DNA of 64,000 bases from Hahella sp018986435 (lineage in GTDB: Bacteria > Pseudomonadota > Gammaproteobacteria > Pseudomonadales > Oleiphilaceae), in the NCBI RefSeq assembly GCF_050749805.1, contig NZ_CP192738.1:4402001-4466000 (forward strand). The letters are read 5' to 3'. A program made the translations under genes and the position numbers. A model generated the notes under the pieces. It was not told where the DNA came from and did not search any database. It saw nothing but the letters and a program-made list of their open reading frames with translations. This document shows, piece by piece, positions 24,646 to 33,980 of the stretch. The stretch's first letter is position 1. Each line of letters opens with the position of its first letter.

Positions 24646-25755
24646 CTACTCGATCTGAAATCCTTTACCAGTTAGAGCTTCCAAGAGCGCTTGAGTAAAT
24701 GGTTTCTTGTCTCTCATATCTAAATGTGAGCCGTCAGGGAGAGAAAAACGCGCCATCTCAGGGTAATCTCTAAAATGCACAGCACTGAAACGAGTTTCAA
24801 TATTCGCATCCCAGAATTCCGACTTCGGCCATACATGATCTTCAAACACCCAAATCAGCTTATCTGTTGGGAAGCGAACCAGATAAACTTTACCTCCTCG
24901 CCCCTCAATCCTCTCAATATAAGAAGCTAATCTCTTAACTCCACTTTCAAACTTCCCAATATCCGCTTTATTCTTTTTTTCCAGACTATCAAGGCAATAC
25001 TTACTAAATGCTTCAAAATTATCAACACCGGCTGGAAAAGGCAGATTATATCGCCTTAGAACACGCCCAATATATACTTCAGACTGATTCAATAAAGCAT
25101 AATCAGCATCTCTACTTCTATCCGGATTGGTAGTTAAATATACCTTTGATACTGCATCTTTCGAAGGACTCCATTTACCCATCATATCGACAGGGCTAAC
25201 TCCCATAAACCTGCTGGACAATCTGGACTTGAGTTGAAGTTCGACCATTTGATCAAAGTATTTATAAGGTTCCAGTCCTTTATTTTTGTATCGATGATAA
25301 GCTTTCACCCATTCTGTCGACCTCTGATTCTCCTCTGATGGAGCTACATGACTCTCTACTACGGAGACAATCACATCACCAGTGAAACTCTCATCTTCAC
25401 TAAGATCCTCCAGCAACGGCATAAAAGAAGTGCCGTCGATGGCCAGCTGAACGACGGGCCTGGCCAGTTTTTCTCTCAAGTAGGCCGTGTCAACGCCCAA
25501 CTGAATTCGTGAGCTGCCCAATAGCGCTATCGGCCGCTCAGAGCTGTCATGGAGACGGTCTCTCTGCTCAATCCAGAATTCCACAGAGTCATCTTGGGTG
25601 GGTTGAAATCCAGAGTATCGCAAGCCAATTTCAAATACAGATATCGCAGCAGCAGCCACGAATAACGCGCATAACCAAGTTATACCCCAACGCCCTGTTG
25701 GCAGGCGATCATTAGAACTGGAAGTAGATAAACGCACGGGTATCACCACTCGCAA
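24646..25755 (-). CDS. SGNH-like hydrolase/acetylation accessory protein, membrane-anchored
   Basis: A 369-residue protein. One N-terminal TM segment lies near 24-45 (ITWLCALFVAAAAISVFEIG), and the rest should be periplasmic. The motif IALLGSSRIQLGVD fits the block I Ser of SGNH hydrolases (GSSR), and DGSHLDMR near the C-terminus offers the Asp-x-x-His pair. Its start overlaps the end of the MBOAT gene by 44 bases. In alginate and related polymers an MBOAT protein and an SGNH-type protein together move acetyl groups onto the polysaccharide, so the same pairing is likely here, though AlgJ or AlgX identity cannot be claimed. Codon use is AT-rich compared with flanking genes. Confidence 0.72.
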   Translation of the reverse strand: MRVVIPVRLSTSSSNDRLPTGRWGITWLCALFVAAAAISVFEIGLRYSGFQPTQDDSVEFWIEQRDRLHDSSERPIALLGSSRIQLGVDTAYLREKLARPVVQLAIDGTSFMPLLEDLSEDESFTGDVIVSVVESHVAPSEENQRSTEWVKAYHRYKNKGLEPYKYFDQMVELQLKSRLSSRFMGVSPVDMMGKWSPSKDAVSKVYLTTNPDRSRDADYALLNQSEVYIGRVLRRYNLPFPAGVDNFEAFSKYCLDSLEKKNKADIGKFESGVKRLASYIERIEGRGGKVYLVRFPTDKLIWVFEDHVWPKSEFWDANIETRFSAVHFRDYPEMARFSLPDGSHLDMRDKKPFTQALLEALTGKGFQIE

Positions 25756-27124
25756 ATAGAAACAGACTAACTAAACATACACTTAAAAAGGCAGCCCGCA
25801 TGAACGGATTCAGCTTCGTGAACAAGGCCTCGATGCTACGCTCACGCAACGCGAAGTGTGTAAAAAACAGAACTAGAGCGCCAACGAATGCATACATCAT
25901 CTTAAGCCCGTCAACCTTCCCGGTTGCGTCAGCATTGCCAAACAAGTTCCGTATGACCTGAATGCATTCCTCCATACTTTGACTACGGAAAAATATCCAT
26001 GTGACCGAGACAAGGATAAAGGTGAAAAAGGCCAATAAAAGTTTTTGCCCTGTTGTTCTTTCCGAACCGTCAGAGGATGAAGAACGCTGAATAAAACGTG
26101 CGATTGTGAGATAAAGCCCGTGGAGCCCGCCCCATATTACGAACATCCAGGAGGCTCCATGCCACAGGCCTCCGATAAGCATTGTAAACATAAGATTCAC
26201 ATATGTTCGCGCGGCGCCGACTCGATTCCCTCCCATAGACACGTATACATAATCTCTGAGCCATGTGGAGAGACTAATATGCCATCGCCTCCAGAAGTCC
26301 TGAACGCCGACCGCACCGTATGGAGATTTGAAGTTATCCGGCAATATGAAACCAAAACACAACGCTACCCCTATCGCGGTGGTCGAGTAGCCAGAAAAGT
26401 CACAGAATATCTGGCCCGAAAATGCAAAGACAGCAACCCATGTTTCGAGTTGCCCGTATATTTCAGGCCTTTGGTAGATGGTGTCGACAATCGGAGCAAA
26501 AAGGCTATCAGCCAATACTACTTTTTGGAACACGCCAAAAATGACTAAACATAACCCCCAGCCCAATTGATCAGCAGAAGCCTTCTTCGGCTCTTCGCAT
26601 TGTGGTAAAAAATCATTAGCTCTGACAATCGGACCAGCTACTAACTGGGGAAAAAACGAGACATACAGCGCGTAGTCGCTAAATGACGTAGCTGGCTTAA
26701 TTTTTCCCCGATAAACATCAATAGAGTATGAAATTGTTTGGAATGTATAAAACGATATGCCCATCGGCAGTAATATATCGAATGATGACGCCTGGATAAG
26801 TCCGCCACTGAGAAAAGAAAGGTTCTCAGAGAGAAAATTCCAATATTTGAAAAAGCCTAGTAAGCCGAGATTAATTAAAAGCGTCGCCCAAACGTATACT
26901 TGCTTCTTCTTTTTCGATTCTGCGCGAAAGATACCTTTCGCAACATACCAGTCACAAACCGTTGAAAAAAGTAACAAGAAGACAAAGCTCGGATTCCATG
27001 CCGAGTAGAATAAGTAGCTGGCTGCAAGCAATATTAACTTTTGCAGACGCCAGTTATTACATGAGCTGTATATAATCCATACAGCAGCAAAGAAAATAAA
27101 GAATAGGTAAGTATTAAACGGCAT
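25712..27124 (-). CDS. MBOAT-family O-acyltransferase (AlgI-like)
   Basis: A 470-residue polytopic membrane enzyme with about ten TM helices. MBOAT signatures are present: LLPMGISFYTFQTISYSIDVYRG, FFPQLVAGPIVRANDF, FWRRWHISLSTWLRDYVYVSMGGNR, and the invariant His in GGLWHGASWMFVIWG. Proteins of the AlgI/DltB/PatA type carry acyl groups across the inner membrane to polysaccharide or teichoic acid modifying partners. The overlapping downstream SGNH-like gene fits that role. No polysaccharide synthase lies in the window, so the modified polymer is unknown. The gene is noticeably AT-rich and has rarer codons than hut or lhr on either side, a sign of acquisition by transfer. Confidence 0.92.
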   Translation of the reverse strand: MPFNTYLFFIFFAAVWIIYSSCNNWRLQKLILLAASYLFYSAWNPSFVFLLLFSTVCDWYVAKGIFRAESKKKKQVYVWATLLINLGLLGFFKYWNFLSENLSFLSGGLIQASSFDILLPMGISFYTFQTISYSIDVYRGKIKPATSFSDYALYVSFFPQLVAGPIVRANDFLPQCEEPKKASADQLGWGLCLVIFGVFQKVVLADSLFAPIVDTIYQRPEIYGQLETWVAVFAFSGQIFCDFSGYSTTAIGVALCFGFILPDNFKSPYGAVGVQDFWRRWHISLSTWLRDYVYVSMGGNRVGAARTYVNLMFTMLIGGLWHGASWMFVIWGGLHGLYLTIARFIQRSSSSDGSERTTGQKLLLAFFTFILVSVTWIFFRSQSMEECIQVIRNLFGNADATGKVDGLKMMYAFVGALVLFFTHFALRERSIEALFTKLNPFMRAAFLSVCLVSLFLFASGDTRAFIYFQF

Positions 27125-27390
27125 ACGTTATCAGTCCAATTGAAAGGCCGCCCCATTATACATAGGCCTCATCTCAAGTACATATTTTCTTGTTTTTTAT
27201 ACACTTAGAACTAATCTTCTCCCATCAAACAAAACAAGTTATCCTTTATTCCGGTATTGGCAGGCACACCAGAGCCGCCAATGTTTCGCCTCATCCATTA
27301 CAACTTCCTGATTCGCCGCTAAAATGCCTATACAATATGCGCCCGAATCATTGACGGCTTTCGTCAGGCAATCGCAAGGACAATTTATCC

Positions 27391-28098
27391 GTGTCATCCA
27401 AACCCCGGTTTCAGCAGGTTAAGGACTTTATCGTCAGCGGCATCGAGAGCCAGCGCTATACGGTCGGCGGCCGCATTCCCACGGAAATGCAGTTGGCGCA
27501 GCAGTTTCAAGTCAGCCGCATGACGGTGCACAAGGCGATACGGGATCTGGTGAATGAAGGGCGTCTGGTGAGATATCAGGGGCAAGGCACTTTCGTCAAC
27601 GACGCCAAGCCCACCTCTTCTTTTCAGGATATCCGCAATATCGCGGAAGAAATCAAAGCCCGGGGACATGACTACAGCGCCCGCATCGTCAAGCAGGAGC
27701 AATTGCGCGCCTCTTCCAATGTGGCTGTGCAGCTGGGCATCAAAACCGGCGTAGCGGTGTTTCACACCTTAATCGTCCATCAGGAAGACGGCGTGCCGGT
27801 GCAATTGGAAGATCGCTACATCAATCCTTTGCTGGCGCCGGAGTATCTGGACCAGGATTTTTCCGTCGTCACTCCCAATCAATACCTTACCTCCGTTTAT
27901 CCGGTTTCCGATGTGGAGCATATTATTGAAGCGGTGCTGGCGGACCCGGACCAGTGCGAGCTGCTGGAGATCAATATCAATGAACCCTGCCTGCGCATCT
28001 ATCGTCGCACCTGGAGCCGTCAGCAATTAGTCAGCAGCGCCCACCTGACTTATCCTGGCAGCCGCTATCGCCTGCAGTCCGACAGCCACTTTTCATAA
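27391..28098 (+). CDS. hutC: Histidine utilisation repressor HutC (GntR family)
   Basis: A 235-residue regulator with a GTG start. The GntR winged helix covers about 5-72 (FIVSGIESQRYTVGGRIPTEMQLAQQF cut at its recognisable PTE motif, then VSRMTVHKAIRDLVNEGRLVRYQGQGTFV). The UTRA effector domain covers about 95-230 (GHDYSARIVKQEQL, HTLIVHQEDGVPVQLEDRYINP, VSDVEHIIEAVLAD). HutC represses the hut genes and is released by urocanate. It lies 446 bases upstream of hutI in the same direction. Two TGTATATACA palindromes in that gap fit the TGTA-N2-TACA site known for Pseudomonas HutC. No such site is visible before hutC itself. Confidence 0.94.
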   Translation: MSSKPRFQQVKDFIVSGIESQRYTVGGRIPTEMQLAQQFQVSRMTVHKAIRDLVNEGRLVRYQGQGTFVNDAKPTSSFQDIRNIAEEIKARGHDYSARIVKQEQLRASSNVAVQLGIKTGVAVFHTLIVHQEDGVPVQLEDRYINPLLAPEYLDQDFSVVTPNQYLTSVYPVSDVEHIIEAVLADPDQCELLEININEPCLRIYRRTWSRQQLVSSAHLTYPGSRYRLQSDSHFS

Positions 28099-28260
28099 GC
28101 GTCGTCCCCTCTCCATAGCGATCATCAAATCAGTTTGTCTTGTAGCGATTGACAGCCGCAGGCTCGCCTTTCGCGCGCGCGGACTCTTGCGGTTTCCTTA
28201 TCTTCCCCCCTGTTTCCAACCATCCTGCCTATAGATCAAGTAGTTAACGAACTGAAAATT

Positions 28261-28270
28261 TGTATATACA
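28261..28270. promoter_or_regulatory. HutC-type operator 1 (TGTATATACA)
   Basis: A perfect 10-bp palindrome matching TGTA-N2-TACA. With its flank it contains the 16-base string TTTAAATGTATATACA on the minus strand, identical to that at operator 2 but inverted. It lies 243 bp upstream of operator 2, near 23 helical turns, so cooperative binding by looping is possible. Confidence 0.7.
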
Positions 28271-28492
28271 TTTAAATTTTCTAATCTCTCAACATCCCGC
28301 TACATGGGGCTGTGCGGATACAGAATTCGCTATATTCGTATCAGTACGCCAAATTCAAAAAATGTCTTAAACCCTCTATTTTTATAGTTATTACGACATG
28401 AAAGCATAGTCTCCAGGCTACGCCTAACCGGTTTCGGTGTTCGTTATGAAAAGAATTTTTTCTCACCTCCCCTCTTGCGCAAAACGCATTTT

Positions 28493-28521
28493 TTGTCTTT
28501 AAATGTATATACATTTATAAA
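28493..28521 (+). promoter_or_regulatory. Sigma-70-like promoter of hutIGUH
   Basis: TTGTCT (28493-28498) and TATAAA (28516-28521) are separated by 17 bases, the ideal spacing. The HutC-type operator lies fully within the spacer, so bound repressor would exclude RNA polymerase. The predicted start near 28528 leaves a short leader with GGAGAG before the hutI ATG at 28545. Confidence 0.65.
28504..28513. promoter_or_regulatory. HutC-type operator 2 (TGTATATACA)
   Basis: A perfect palindrome identical to operator 1, 32 bases before the hutI start, placed between the -35 and -10 boxes. Confidence 0.75.
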
Positions 28522-28544
28522 AACACTGCGGAGAGCGAGATTTT

Positions 28545-29756
28545 ATGGATTGGTGGATCAACGCCAGGATCGCCACCCTTGATCCTGACGCCCAACACGC
28601 TTACGGACTGCTGGAAAACCATGCACTCGGCGTGGCGCACGGCAATATAGAAGCCATCGTCCCCATGTCTGAATGGGATGGCGGCGCGTCCGATAACATC
28701 ACTGACGCCAATGGTCGCCTGATCACCCCCGGCCTGGTGGATTGTCATACCCATCTGGTTTACGGCGGCGACCGCGCCGCTGAATTCGAAATGCGCTTGC
28801 AAGGTGTTTCCTACGCAGACATCGCCAAACAGGGCGGCGGCATTATCTCTACCGTGCGCGCCACCCGCGCCGCCACCGAGAAAGAGCTGTTGCAGCAATC
28901 TGAGAAGCGCTTGCTGGCCCTGCTGCGGGAAGGCGTGACCACAGTGGAGATCAAATCCGGCTATGGTCTGGATCTGGAATCGGAGCTGAAGATGTTGCAC
29001 GTGGCGCGACGTCTGGGGCAACGCTATCCGGTCAACATCCGCACCACCTTGCTGGCGGCTCATGCCTTGCCTCCCGAATACGCCGGTCGCTCCGACGACT
29101 ATATATCCTGGATCTGCGAAGAAGCCCTGCCCATGGCTCATGAGCAAAAGCTCGCTGACGCCGTGGACGTGTTCTGCGAATCCATCGCGTTCACCCCGGA
29201 GCAATGCCGCCGGGTATTCGAAGCCGCGCAAAAACTGGGCCTGCCGGTAAAAGGCCATATGGAGCAACTGACTCTGAGCGGCGGCAGCCAGCTCGCCGCG
29301 GAATTCAACGCACTGTCCGTCGACCATGTGGAATATCTTGACGAAGCGGGCGTGCAGGCTATCGCGGCTTCCGGCACGGTGGCGACGCTGCTGCCCGGCG
29401 CCTTCTATTTCCTGAGGGAAACCCAGCGCCCCCCCATGGATCTGTTGCGCAAGCACAAGGTCGCCATGGCTCTGGCCACAGACCTTAATCCCGGTTCCTG
29501 CCCTCTGGCGTCAATGCGTCTGATGATGAACATGGGTTGCACCTTCTTTGGCATGACCCCGGAAGAAACCCTCGCCGGCGTCACCCGCCACGGCGCTAAG
29601 GCCCTAGGCATGCAGGACCGCATCGGCCATTTGGCGCCGGGCATGGCGGCGGATTTCATTGTCTGGGATTGCCAGCACCCCGCCCAGTTGAGCTACGAAT
29701 TCGGCGTCACCGGTCCGCATCAACGCGTTTTTCATGGAGAAATTCACAATGTCTGA
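28545..29756 (+). CDS. hutI: Imidazolonepropionase
   Basis: A 403-residue enzyme of the amidohydrolase superfamily that hydrolyses imidazolone-5-propionate to N-formimino-L-glutamate, the third step of histidine breakdown. Metal ligands are visible in LVDCHTHLVYGGDRAAEF (HxH), then VKGHMEQLTLSGG, HVEYLDEAG and ATDLNPGSC with the conserved Asp. The KSGYGLDLESE and TLLAAHALPPEY motifs are typical of HutI. It is first in the structural operon and directly behind the HutC-controlled promoter. Its stop lies within the first codons of hutG (8-base overlap), so the two are translationally coupled. Length is normal. Confidence 0.95.
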   Translation: MDWWINARIATLDPDAQHAYGLLENHALGVAHGNIEAIVPMSEWDGGASDNITDANGRLITPGLVDCHTHLVYGGDRAAEFEMRLQGVSYADIAKQGGGIISTVRATRAATEKELLQQSEKRLLALLREGVTTVEIKSGYGLDLESELKMLHVARRLGQRYPVNIRTTLLAAHALPPEYAGRSDDYISWICEEALPMAHEQKLADAVDVFCESIAFTPEQCRRVFEAAQKLGLPVKGHMEQLTLSGGSQLAAEFNALSVDHVEYLDEAGVQAIAASGTVATLLPGAFYFLRETQRPPMDLLRKHKVAMALATDLNPGSCPLASMRLMMNMGCTFFGMTPEETLAGVTRHGAKALGMQDRIGHLAPGMAADFIVWDCQHPAQLSYEFGVTGPHQRVFHGEIHNV

Positions 29757-30708
29757 GGCAAAAGTCTGGTCAGGTCGCATCGACAGCGCCGACGGCCCCA
29801 CCGCTGTACGCTGGCACCAGCAAGTTCGCGCGCCGCAGGAGGACAGTCCTGCGGGCGTGTCGTTGATCGGCTATCCCTGCGATCTCGGCGTCTATATCAA
29901 CAAAGGTCGCGTGGGCGCGGCGAACGGCCCTGACGAAATCATCAAGGCTCTGGCGAACCTGCCCTGGCGCCTTTCCCGCCCGGTTTATGACTGCGGCAAC
30001 ATTCAATGGGAAGGCGAACTGGAAGACGCCCAGGCAGCGCTGGCCAACAAGGTATTCAAACAGCTGCAGGCAGGACACAACCCCATCGTATTGGGCGGCG
30101 GCCATGACGTCGCCTGGGGCAGCTTTCAGGGCCTGCGCCGACACCTGGATCAGGCGGCGCCGGACAAAGTGCTCGGCATCCTTAATCTGGACGCTCACTT
30201 TGATCTGCGCAGCGACAGCGAAGGGGCCAGCTCCGGCACCCCTTTCCAGCAGATCGCCAAATACTGCAAGAACACCGGCAAGCCTTTTCACTATGCTGTA
30301 TTCGGCATCAGTGAATACGCCAATACCCAGGCCTTATTCGATCGCGCCGACAAACTTGGCGTCACTTATCTGAAAGACACCCATTGCGGCTTTACCCAAT
30401 TGGGCCCCATGTTGCGCGCGCTGGACGCCTTCATGAGCAAAATTGATTGTCTCTATCTCACTATCGACCTGGATGTGCTGCCGGCGGCCACCGCTCCCGG
30501 CGTCAGCGCCCCGGCGGCTTGCGGCGTTCCATTGGAAATCGTCGAAGCCATGCTGGACGCTATTCAGCGTAAAGGCCTGCCAGTGCTGATGGCGGACATC
30601 GCCGAATATAACCCCACTTACGATATCGACAGCAGAACCGCCCGCGTCGCCGCACGACTCGCCGCGCGCCTGGCCGGGCTGCTGGGAAAACCAACAACAA
30701 AAGCGTAG
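29749..30708 (+). CDS. hutG: Formimidoylglutamase
   Basis: A 319-residue enzyme of the ureohydrolase (arginase) family that converts N-formimino-L-glutamate to glutamate and formamide. The start at 29749 is chosen because GGAG lies 9 bases before it and it overlaps the hutI stop; an upstream ATG at 29734 would put the coding region across the ribosome-binding site. Manganese-binding motifs are all present: GGGHDVAWGS, LDAHFDLRSD and TIDLDVLPAA. With this enzyme present, and no HutF seen here, the four-step pathway to formamide is indicated. hutU follows 22 bases later. Confidence 0.93.
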   Translation: MSEAKVWSGRIDSADGPTAVRWHQQVRAPQEDSPAGVSLIGYPCDLGVYINKGRVGAANGPDEIIKALANLPWRLSRPVYDCGNIQWEGELEDAQAALANKVFKQLQAGHNPIVLGGGHDVAWGSFQGLRRHLDQAAPDKVLGILNLDAHFDLRSDSEGASSGTPFQQIAKYCKNTGKPFHYAVFGISEYANTQALFDRADKLGVTYLKDTHCGFTQLGPMLRALDAFMSKIDCLYLTIDLDVLPAATAPGVSAPAACGVPLEIVEAMLDAIQRKGLPVLMADIAEYNPTYDIDSRTARVAARLAARLAGLLGKPTTKA

Positions 30709-30730
30709 AAGTAACTCACAGGAGAAACCG

Positions 30731-32404
30731 ATGAAAGATCCTCGCCATGACGACCAGAGAGAGATCCGCGCGCCACGCGGCTCTGAGCTGAACGCCAAGT
30801 CCTGGTTGACCGAAGCGCCGCTGCGCATGCTGATGAACAATCTGGACCCGGAAGTCGCCGAGCACCCTAAATCCCTGGTGGTGTATGGCGGCATCGGCCG
30901 CGCCGCACGCGATTGGGAATGCTTCGACAAAATCGTGGAAGTGCTGAAGCGCCTGGAAGATGACGAGACGCTGTTGGTGCAATCCGGCAAACCGGTAGGC
31001 GTATTCAAGACTCACGCCGACGCGCCCCGCGTTCTGATCGCCAACTCCAACCTGGTGCCCCACTGGGCCAACTGGGAACACTTCAACGAGCTGGATAAGA
31101 AAGGCCTGATGATGTACGGCCAGATGACCGCCGGCTCCTGGATCTACATCGGTTCTCAGGGCATTGTGCAGGGCACTTACGAGACTTTCGTTTCCGTCGC
31201 CAAGCAACATTTCAACGGTGAAGCCCACGGCAGATGGATTCTGACCGGCGGTCTGGGCGGCATGGGCGGCGCTCAGCCCCTGGCGGCGACGATGGCCGGC
31301 TTCTGCATGCTGGCGGTGGATTGCGATCCCAGCCGCATCGAGTTCCGTCTGCGCACGCGCTACCTGGATAAGCAGGCGAAAGACCTGGACGACGCTCTGG
31401 CGATGATCGAAGACGCCAAGAAGACCGGCGAAGCCATCTCTATCGGTCTATTGGGCAACGCAGCGGACGTATACGCGGAGCTGGTCAAGCGCGGCGTTAC
31501 TCCTGACGTGGTCACCGACCAGACTTCCGCTCACGACCCGCTGAACGGCTACCTGCCGCAAGGCTGGAGCATGGAGCACGCAGCGGAAATGCGTCTGAAA
31601 GACCCCGCTGCCGTGGTCAAAGCGGCCAAGCAATCCATGGCGGTGCAGGTGCAAGCCATGCTGGCGTTACAGGAAGCTGGCGCAGCGACCCTGGACTACG
31701 GCAACAACATCCGTCAGATGGCGCTGGAAGAAGGCGTGAAGAACGCATTCGACTTCCCCGGTTTCGTGCCCGCCTACATTCGTCCCCTGTTCTGCGAAGG
31801 CGTAGGCCCCTTCCGCTGGGCGGCGCTGTCCGGCGACCCAGAGGACATTTACAAAACGGACGCCAAGGTCAAAGAACTGATTCCCGACAACCCGCACCTG
31901 CACAACTGGCTGGATATGGCGCGTGAACGCATCAGCTTCCAGGGGCTGCCGGCGCGTATCTGCTGGGTGGGACTGAAAGACCGCGCCCGTCTGGGTCTGG
32001 CCTTCAATGAAATGGTGCGTAACGGCGAACTGAAAGCCCCTGTGGTTATCGGCCGCGACCACCTGGATTCTGGCTCCGTCGCCAGCCCCAACCGGGAGAC
32101 TGAAAGCATGATGGACGGTTCCGACGCGGTTTCCGACTGGCCGTTGCTGAACGCCATGCTGAATGTCGCCGGCGGCGCCACCTGGGTGTCCCTGCACCAC
32201 GGCGGCGGCGTAGGAATGGGCTTCAGCCAGCATTCCGGCGTGGTGATCGTCTGTGACGGCACCGAAGCGGCGGATCAGCGTATCGCCCGCGTGCTGCGCA
32301 ACGACCCCGGCACCGGCGTAATGCGCCATGCCGACGCAGGTTACGACATCGCTCGTAATTGCGCCAAAGAGAACGGCCTCGACTTGCCGATGTTGAAAGA
32401 CTAA
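30731..32404 (+). CDS. hutU: Urocanate hydratase
   Basis: A 557-residue, NAD-dependent urocanase that adds water to urocanate to give imidazolone propionate, the second step of the pathway. The start has AGGAGA 5-10 bases upstream. Clear marks are the N-terminal LRMLMNNLDPEVAEHP, VVYGGIGRAARDW, the NAD-binding glycine cluster TGGLGGMGGAQPLA, and DQTSAHDPLNGYLP. The C-terminal VSLHHGGGVGMGFSQHSG region is highly conserved. Length matches known HutU. The stop overlaps a possible early ATG of hutH (TAATG), but the true hutH start is probably 20 bases further on. Confidence 0.96.
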   Translation: MKDPRHDDQREIRAPRGSELNAKSWLTEAPLRMLMNNLDPEVAEHPKSLVVYGGIGRAARDWECFDKIVEVLKRLEDDETLLVQSGKPVGVFKTHADAPRVLIANSNLVPHWANWEHFNELDKKGLMMYGQMTAGSWIYIGSQGIVQGTYETFVSVAKQHFNGEAHGRWILTGGLGGMGGAQPLAATMAGFCMLAVDCDPSRIEFRLRTRYLDKQAKDLDDALAMIEDAKKTGEAISIGLLGNAADVYAELVKRGVTPDVVTDQTSAHDPLNGYLPQGWSMEHAAEMRLKDPAAVVKAAKQSMAVQVQAMLALQEAGAATLDYGNNIRQMALEEGVKNAFDFPGFVPAYIRPLFCEGVGPFRWAALSGDPEDIYKTDAKVKELIPDNPHLHNWLDMARERISFQGLPARICWVGLKDRARLGLAFNEMVRNGELKAPVVIGRDHLDSGSVASPNRETESMMDGSDAVSDWPLLNAMLNVAGGATWVSLHHGGGVGMGFSQHSGVVIVCDGTEAADQRIARVLRNDPGTGVMRHADAGYDIARNCAKENGLDLPMLKD

Positions 32405-32424
32405 TGCGTAGCGGAGTACATAAC

Positions 32425-33957
32425 GTGAACGAGCTGTTAATTAATCCCGGTCAACTTACCCTGGCGGATCTGCGCAAAGTCAGCCGCGGCCCGGTGAAAC
32501 TGTCACTGAGCGAAGACGCCTACCGCGTCATGGATAAATCCCACGAAGCCGTCGCCCGCGTCATGCGCGAAGGTCGCGTGGTCTATGGCGTCAACACCGG
32601 GTTTGGCCTGCTGGCCAACACCCGTATCGCCGAAGATCAACTGGAAGTGCTGCAGCGCTCCATCGTGCTGTCTCACGCAGCAGGCACCGGCGACTTCATG
32701 GACGACGCCACCGTGCGTCTGATGATGACGCTGAAAATCAATGCGCTGGCGCGGGGCTACTCCGGCATTCGCAGTCTGGTGGTGGACGCGCTGATCAAGC
32801 TGGTTAACGCTGAAGTTTACCCGATCGTGCCCAAGAAAGGCTCCGTAGGCGCTTCCGGCGACCTGGCTCCTCTGGCGCATATGAGCTGCGTCCTGCTGGG
32901 TGAAGGTCAGGCCAGACACGACGGCAAAATCGTCGACGCCATGACCGCTCTCGACATCGCCGGCCTGCAGCCTGTCACTCTGGCGCCGAAAGAAGGCCTT
33001 GCGCTGCTCAACGGCACGCAAGCCTCCACGGCGTTCACCCTGGAAGGCTTGTTCTTCGCTGAAGATCTGTTCGCGGCGGCCACTGTGACCGGCGCCATGA
33101 GCGTAGAGGCCGCCCTGGGCAGCCGCACGCCTTTCGACCCTCGTATTCATGACGCACGCGGCCAGAAAGGCCAGATCGACGCGGCTGTCATGTATCGCCA
33201 CCTGCTGGCGGACACCAGTGAGATCGCGCAGAGCCACAGCAACTGCGGCAAGGTGCAGGACCCCTACTCTCTGCGCTGTCAGCCTCAGGTCATGGGCGCC
33301 TGTTTGACCCAGATCCGCAACGCGGCGGAAGTGCTGCAGGCGGAAGCCAATGCGGTATCCGATAACCCGCTGGTATTCGCAGACGAAGACGACATTCTGT
33401 CCGGCGGCAACTTCCACGCGGAGCCGGTCGCCATGGCGGCGGACAACCTGGCGCTGGCGCTGGCGGAAATCGGCTCTCTGTCCGAACGCCGCATGGCGCT
33501 GTTGATCGATCCGAACATGTCCAAGCTGCCTCCTTTCCTGGTGGACAACGGCGGCGTGAACTCTGGTTTCATGATCGCCCAGGTGACCAGCGCCGCGCTG
33601 GCCAGCGAGAACAAATGTCTGTCTCACCCTTCCAGCGTGGACAGCCTGCCGACATCCGCCAACCAGGAAGACCACGTGTCCATGGCGACTTACGCCGGCC
33701 GTCGTCTGACCGACATGGCGGACAACACCCGCGGCATTCTCGCCATCGAGATTCTGGCCGCCACTCAGGGCATGGATTTCCGCAGCCCGTTGAAGTCCTC
33801 CGCATTGGTGGAGAAAGCGCGCAAGTCAGTGCGTCAGGTGGTGCCGTTCTACGATCACGACCGCTACTTCGGCCCAGACATCGAACAAGCCAAGCAACTG
33901 CTGGCCTCCGCTGTCTTCAACGAGTGGCTGCCGCAAGGCATGATGGTCAGCTTCTAA
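32425..33957 (+). CDS. hutH: Histidine ammonia-lyase
   Basis: A 510-residue enzyme that removes ammonia from L-histidine to give urocanate, the first step of the pathway. The GTG at 32425 is preferred: GGAG lies 9 bases before it, and the resulting N-terminus MNELLINPGQLTLADLRKV lines up with the usual HutH start. An ATG at 32404 overlapping the hutU stop and one at 32359 are alternatives. The MIO cofactor tripeptide is Ala-Ser-Gly in GSVGASGDLAPLAHM. Further lyase motifs are YGVNTGFG, QDPYSLRCQPQVMG and SANQEDHVSM. It ends the operon just before a strong terminator. Confidence 0.96.
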   Translation: MNELLINPGQLTLADLRKVSRGPVKLSLSEDAYRVMDKSHEAVARVMREGRVVYGVNTGFGLLANTRIAEDQLEVLQRSIVLSHAAGTGDFMDDATVRLMMTLKINALARGYSGIRSLVVDALIKLVNAEVYPIVPKKGSVGASGDLAPLAHMSCVLLGEGQARHDGKIVDAMTALDIAGLQPVTLAPKEGLALLNGTQASTAFTLEGLFFAEDLFAAATVTGAMSVEAALGSRTPFDPRIHDARGQKGQIDAAVMYRHLLADTSEIAQSHSNCGKVQDPYSLRCQPQVMGACLTQIRNAAEVLQAEANAVSDNPLVFADEDDILSGGNFHAEPVAMAADNLALALAEIGSLSERRMALLIDPNMSKLPPFLVDNGGVNSGFMIAQVTSAALASENKCLSHPSSVDSLPTSANQEDHVSMATYAGRRLTDMADNTRGILAIEILAATQGMDFRSPLKSSALVEKARKSVRQVVPFYDHDRYFGPDIEQAKQLLASAVFNEWLPQGMMVSF

Positions 33958-33980
33958 CCTGCCGTTAGAACGACCCCAAG

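Larger units (their letters stand above)
28099..28544 (+). other. 446-base hutC-hutI regulatory interval
   Basis: This is the longest gap without a gene in the left half of the window. It holds two HutC-type operators (28261 and 28504), a sigma-70-like promoter (28493-28521) and the hutI ribosome-binding site. It is AT-rich toward hutI. I see no terminator after hutC and no credible gene; an 18-codon frame from 28446 lacks a ribosome-binding site. Confidence 0.6.

Noticed and set aside
28446..28502. 18-codon leader peptide before hutI
   Set aside because: No ribosome-binding site, no run of His codons, and it ends at the operator, so there is no sign of attenuation.
32503..33675. Minus-strand frame of 390 codons inside hutH
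   Set aside because: It is antisense to a highly conserved enzyme and has the Arg/Gln/His-rich composition of a shadow frame in GC-rich DNA.
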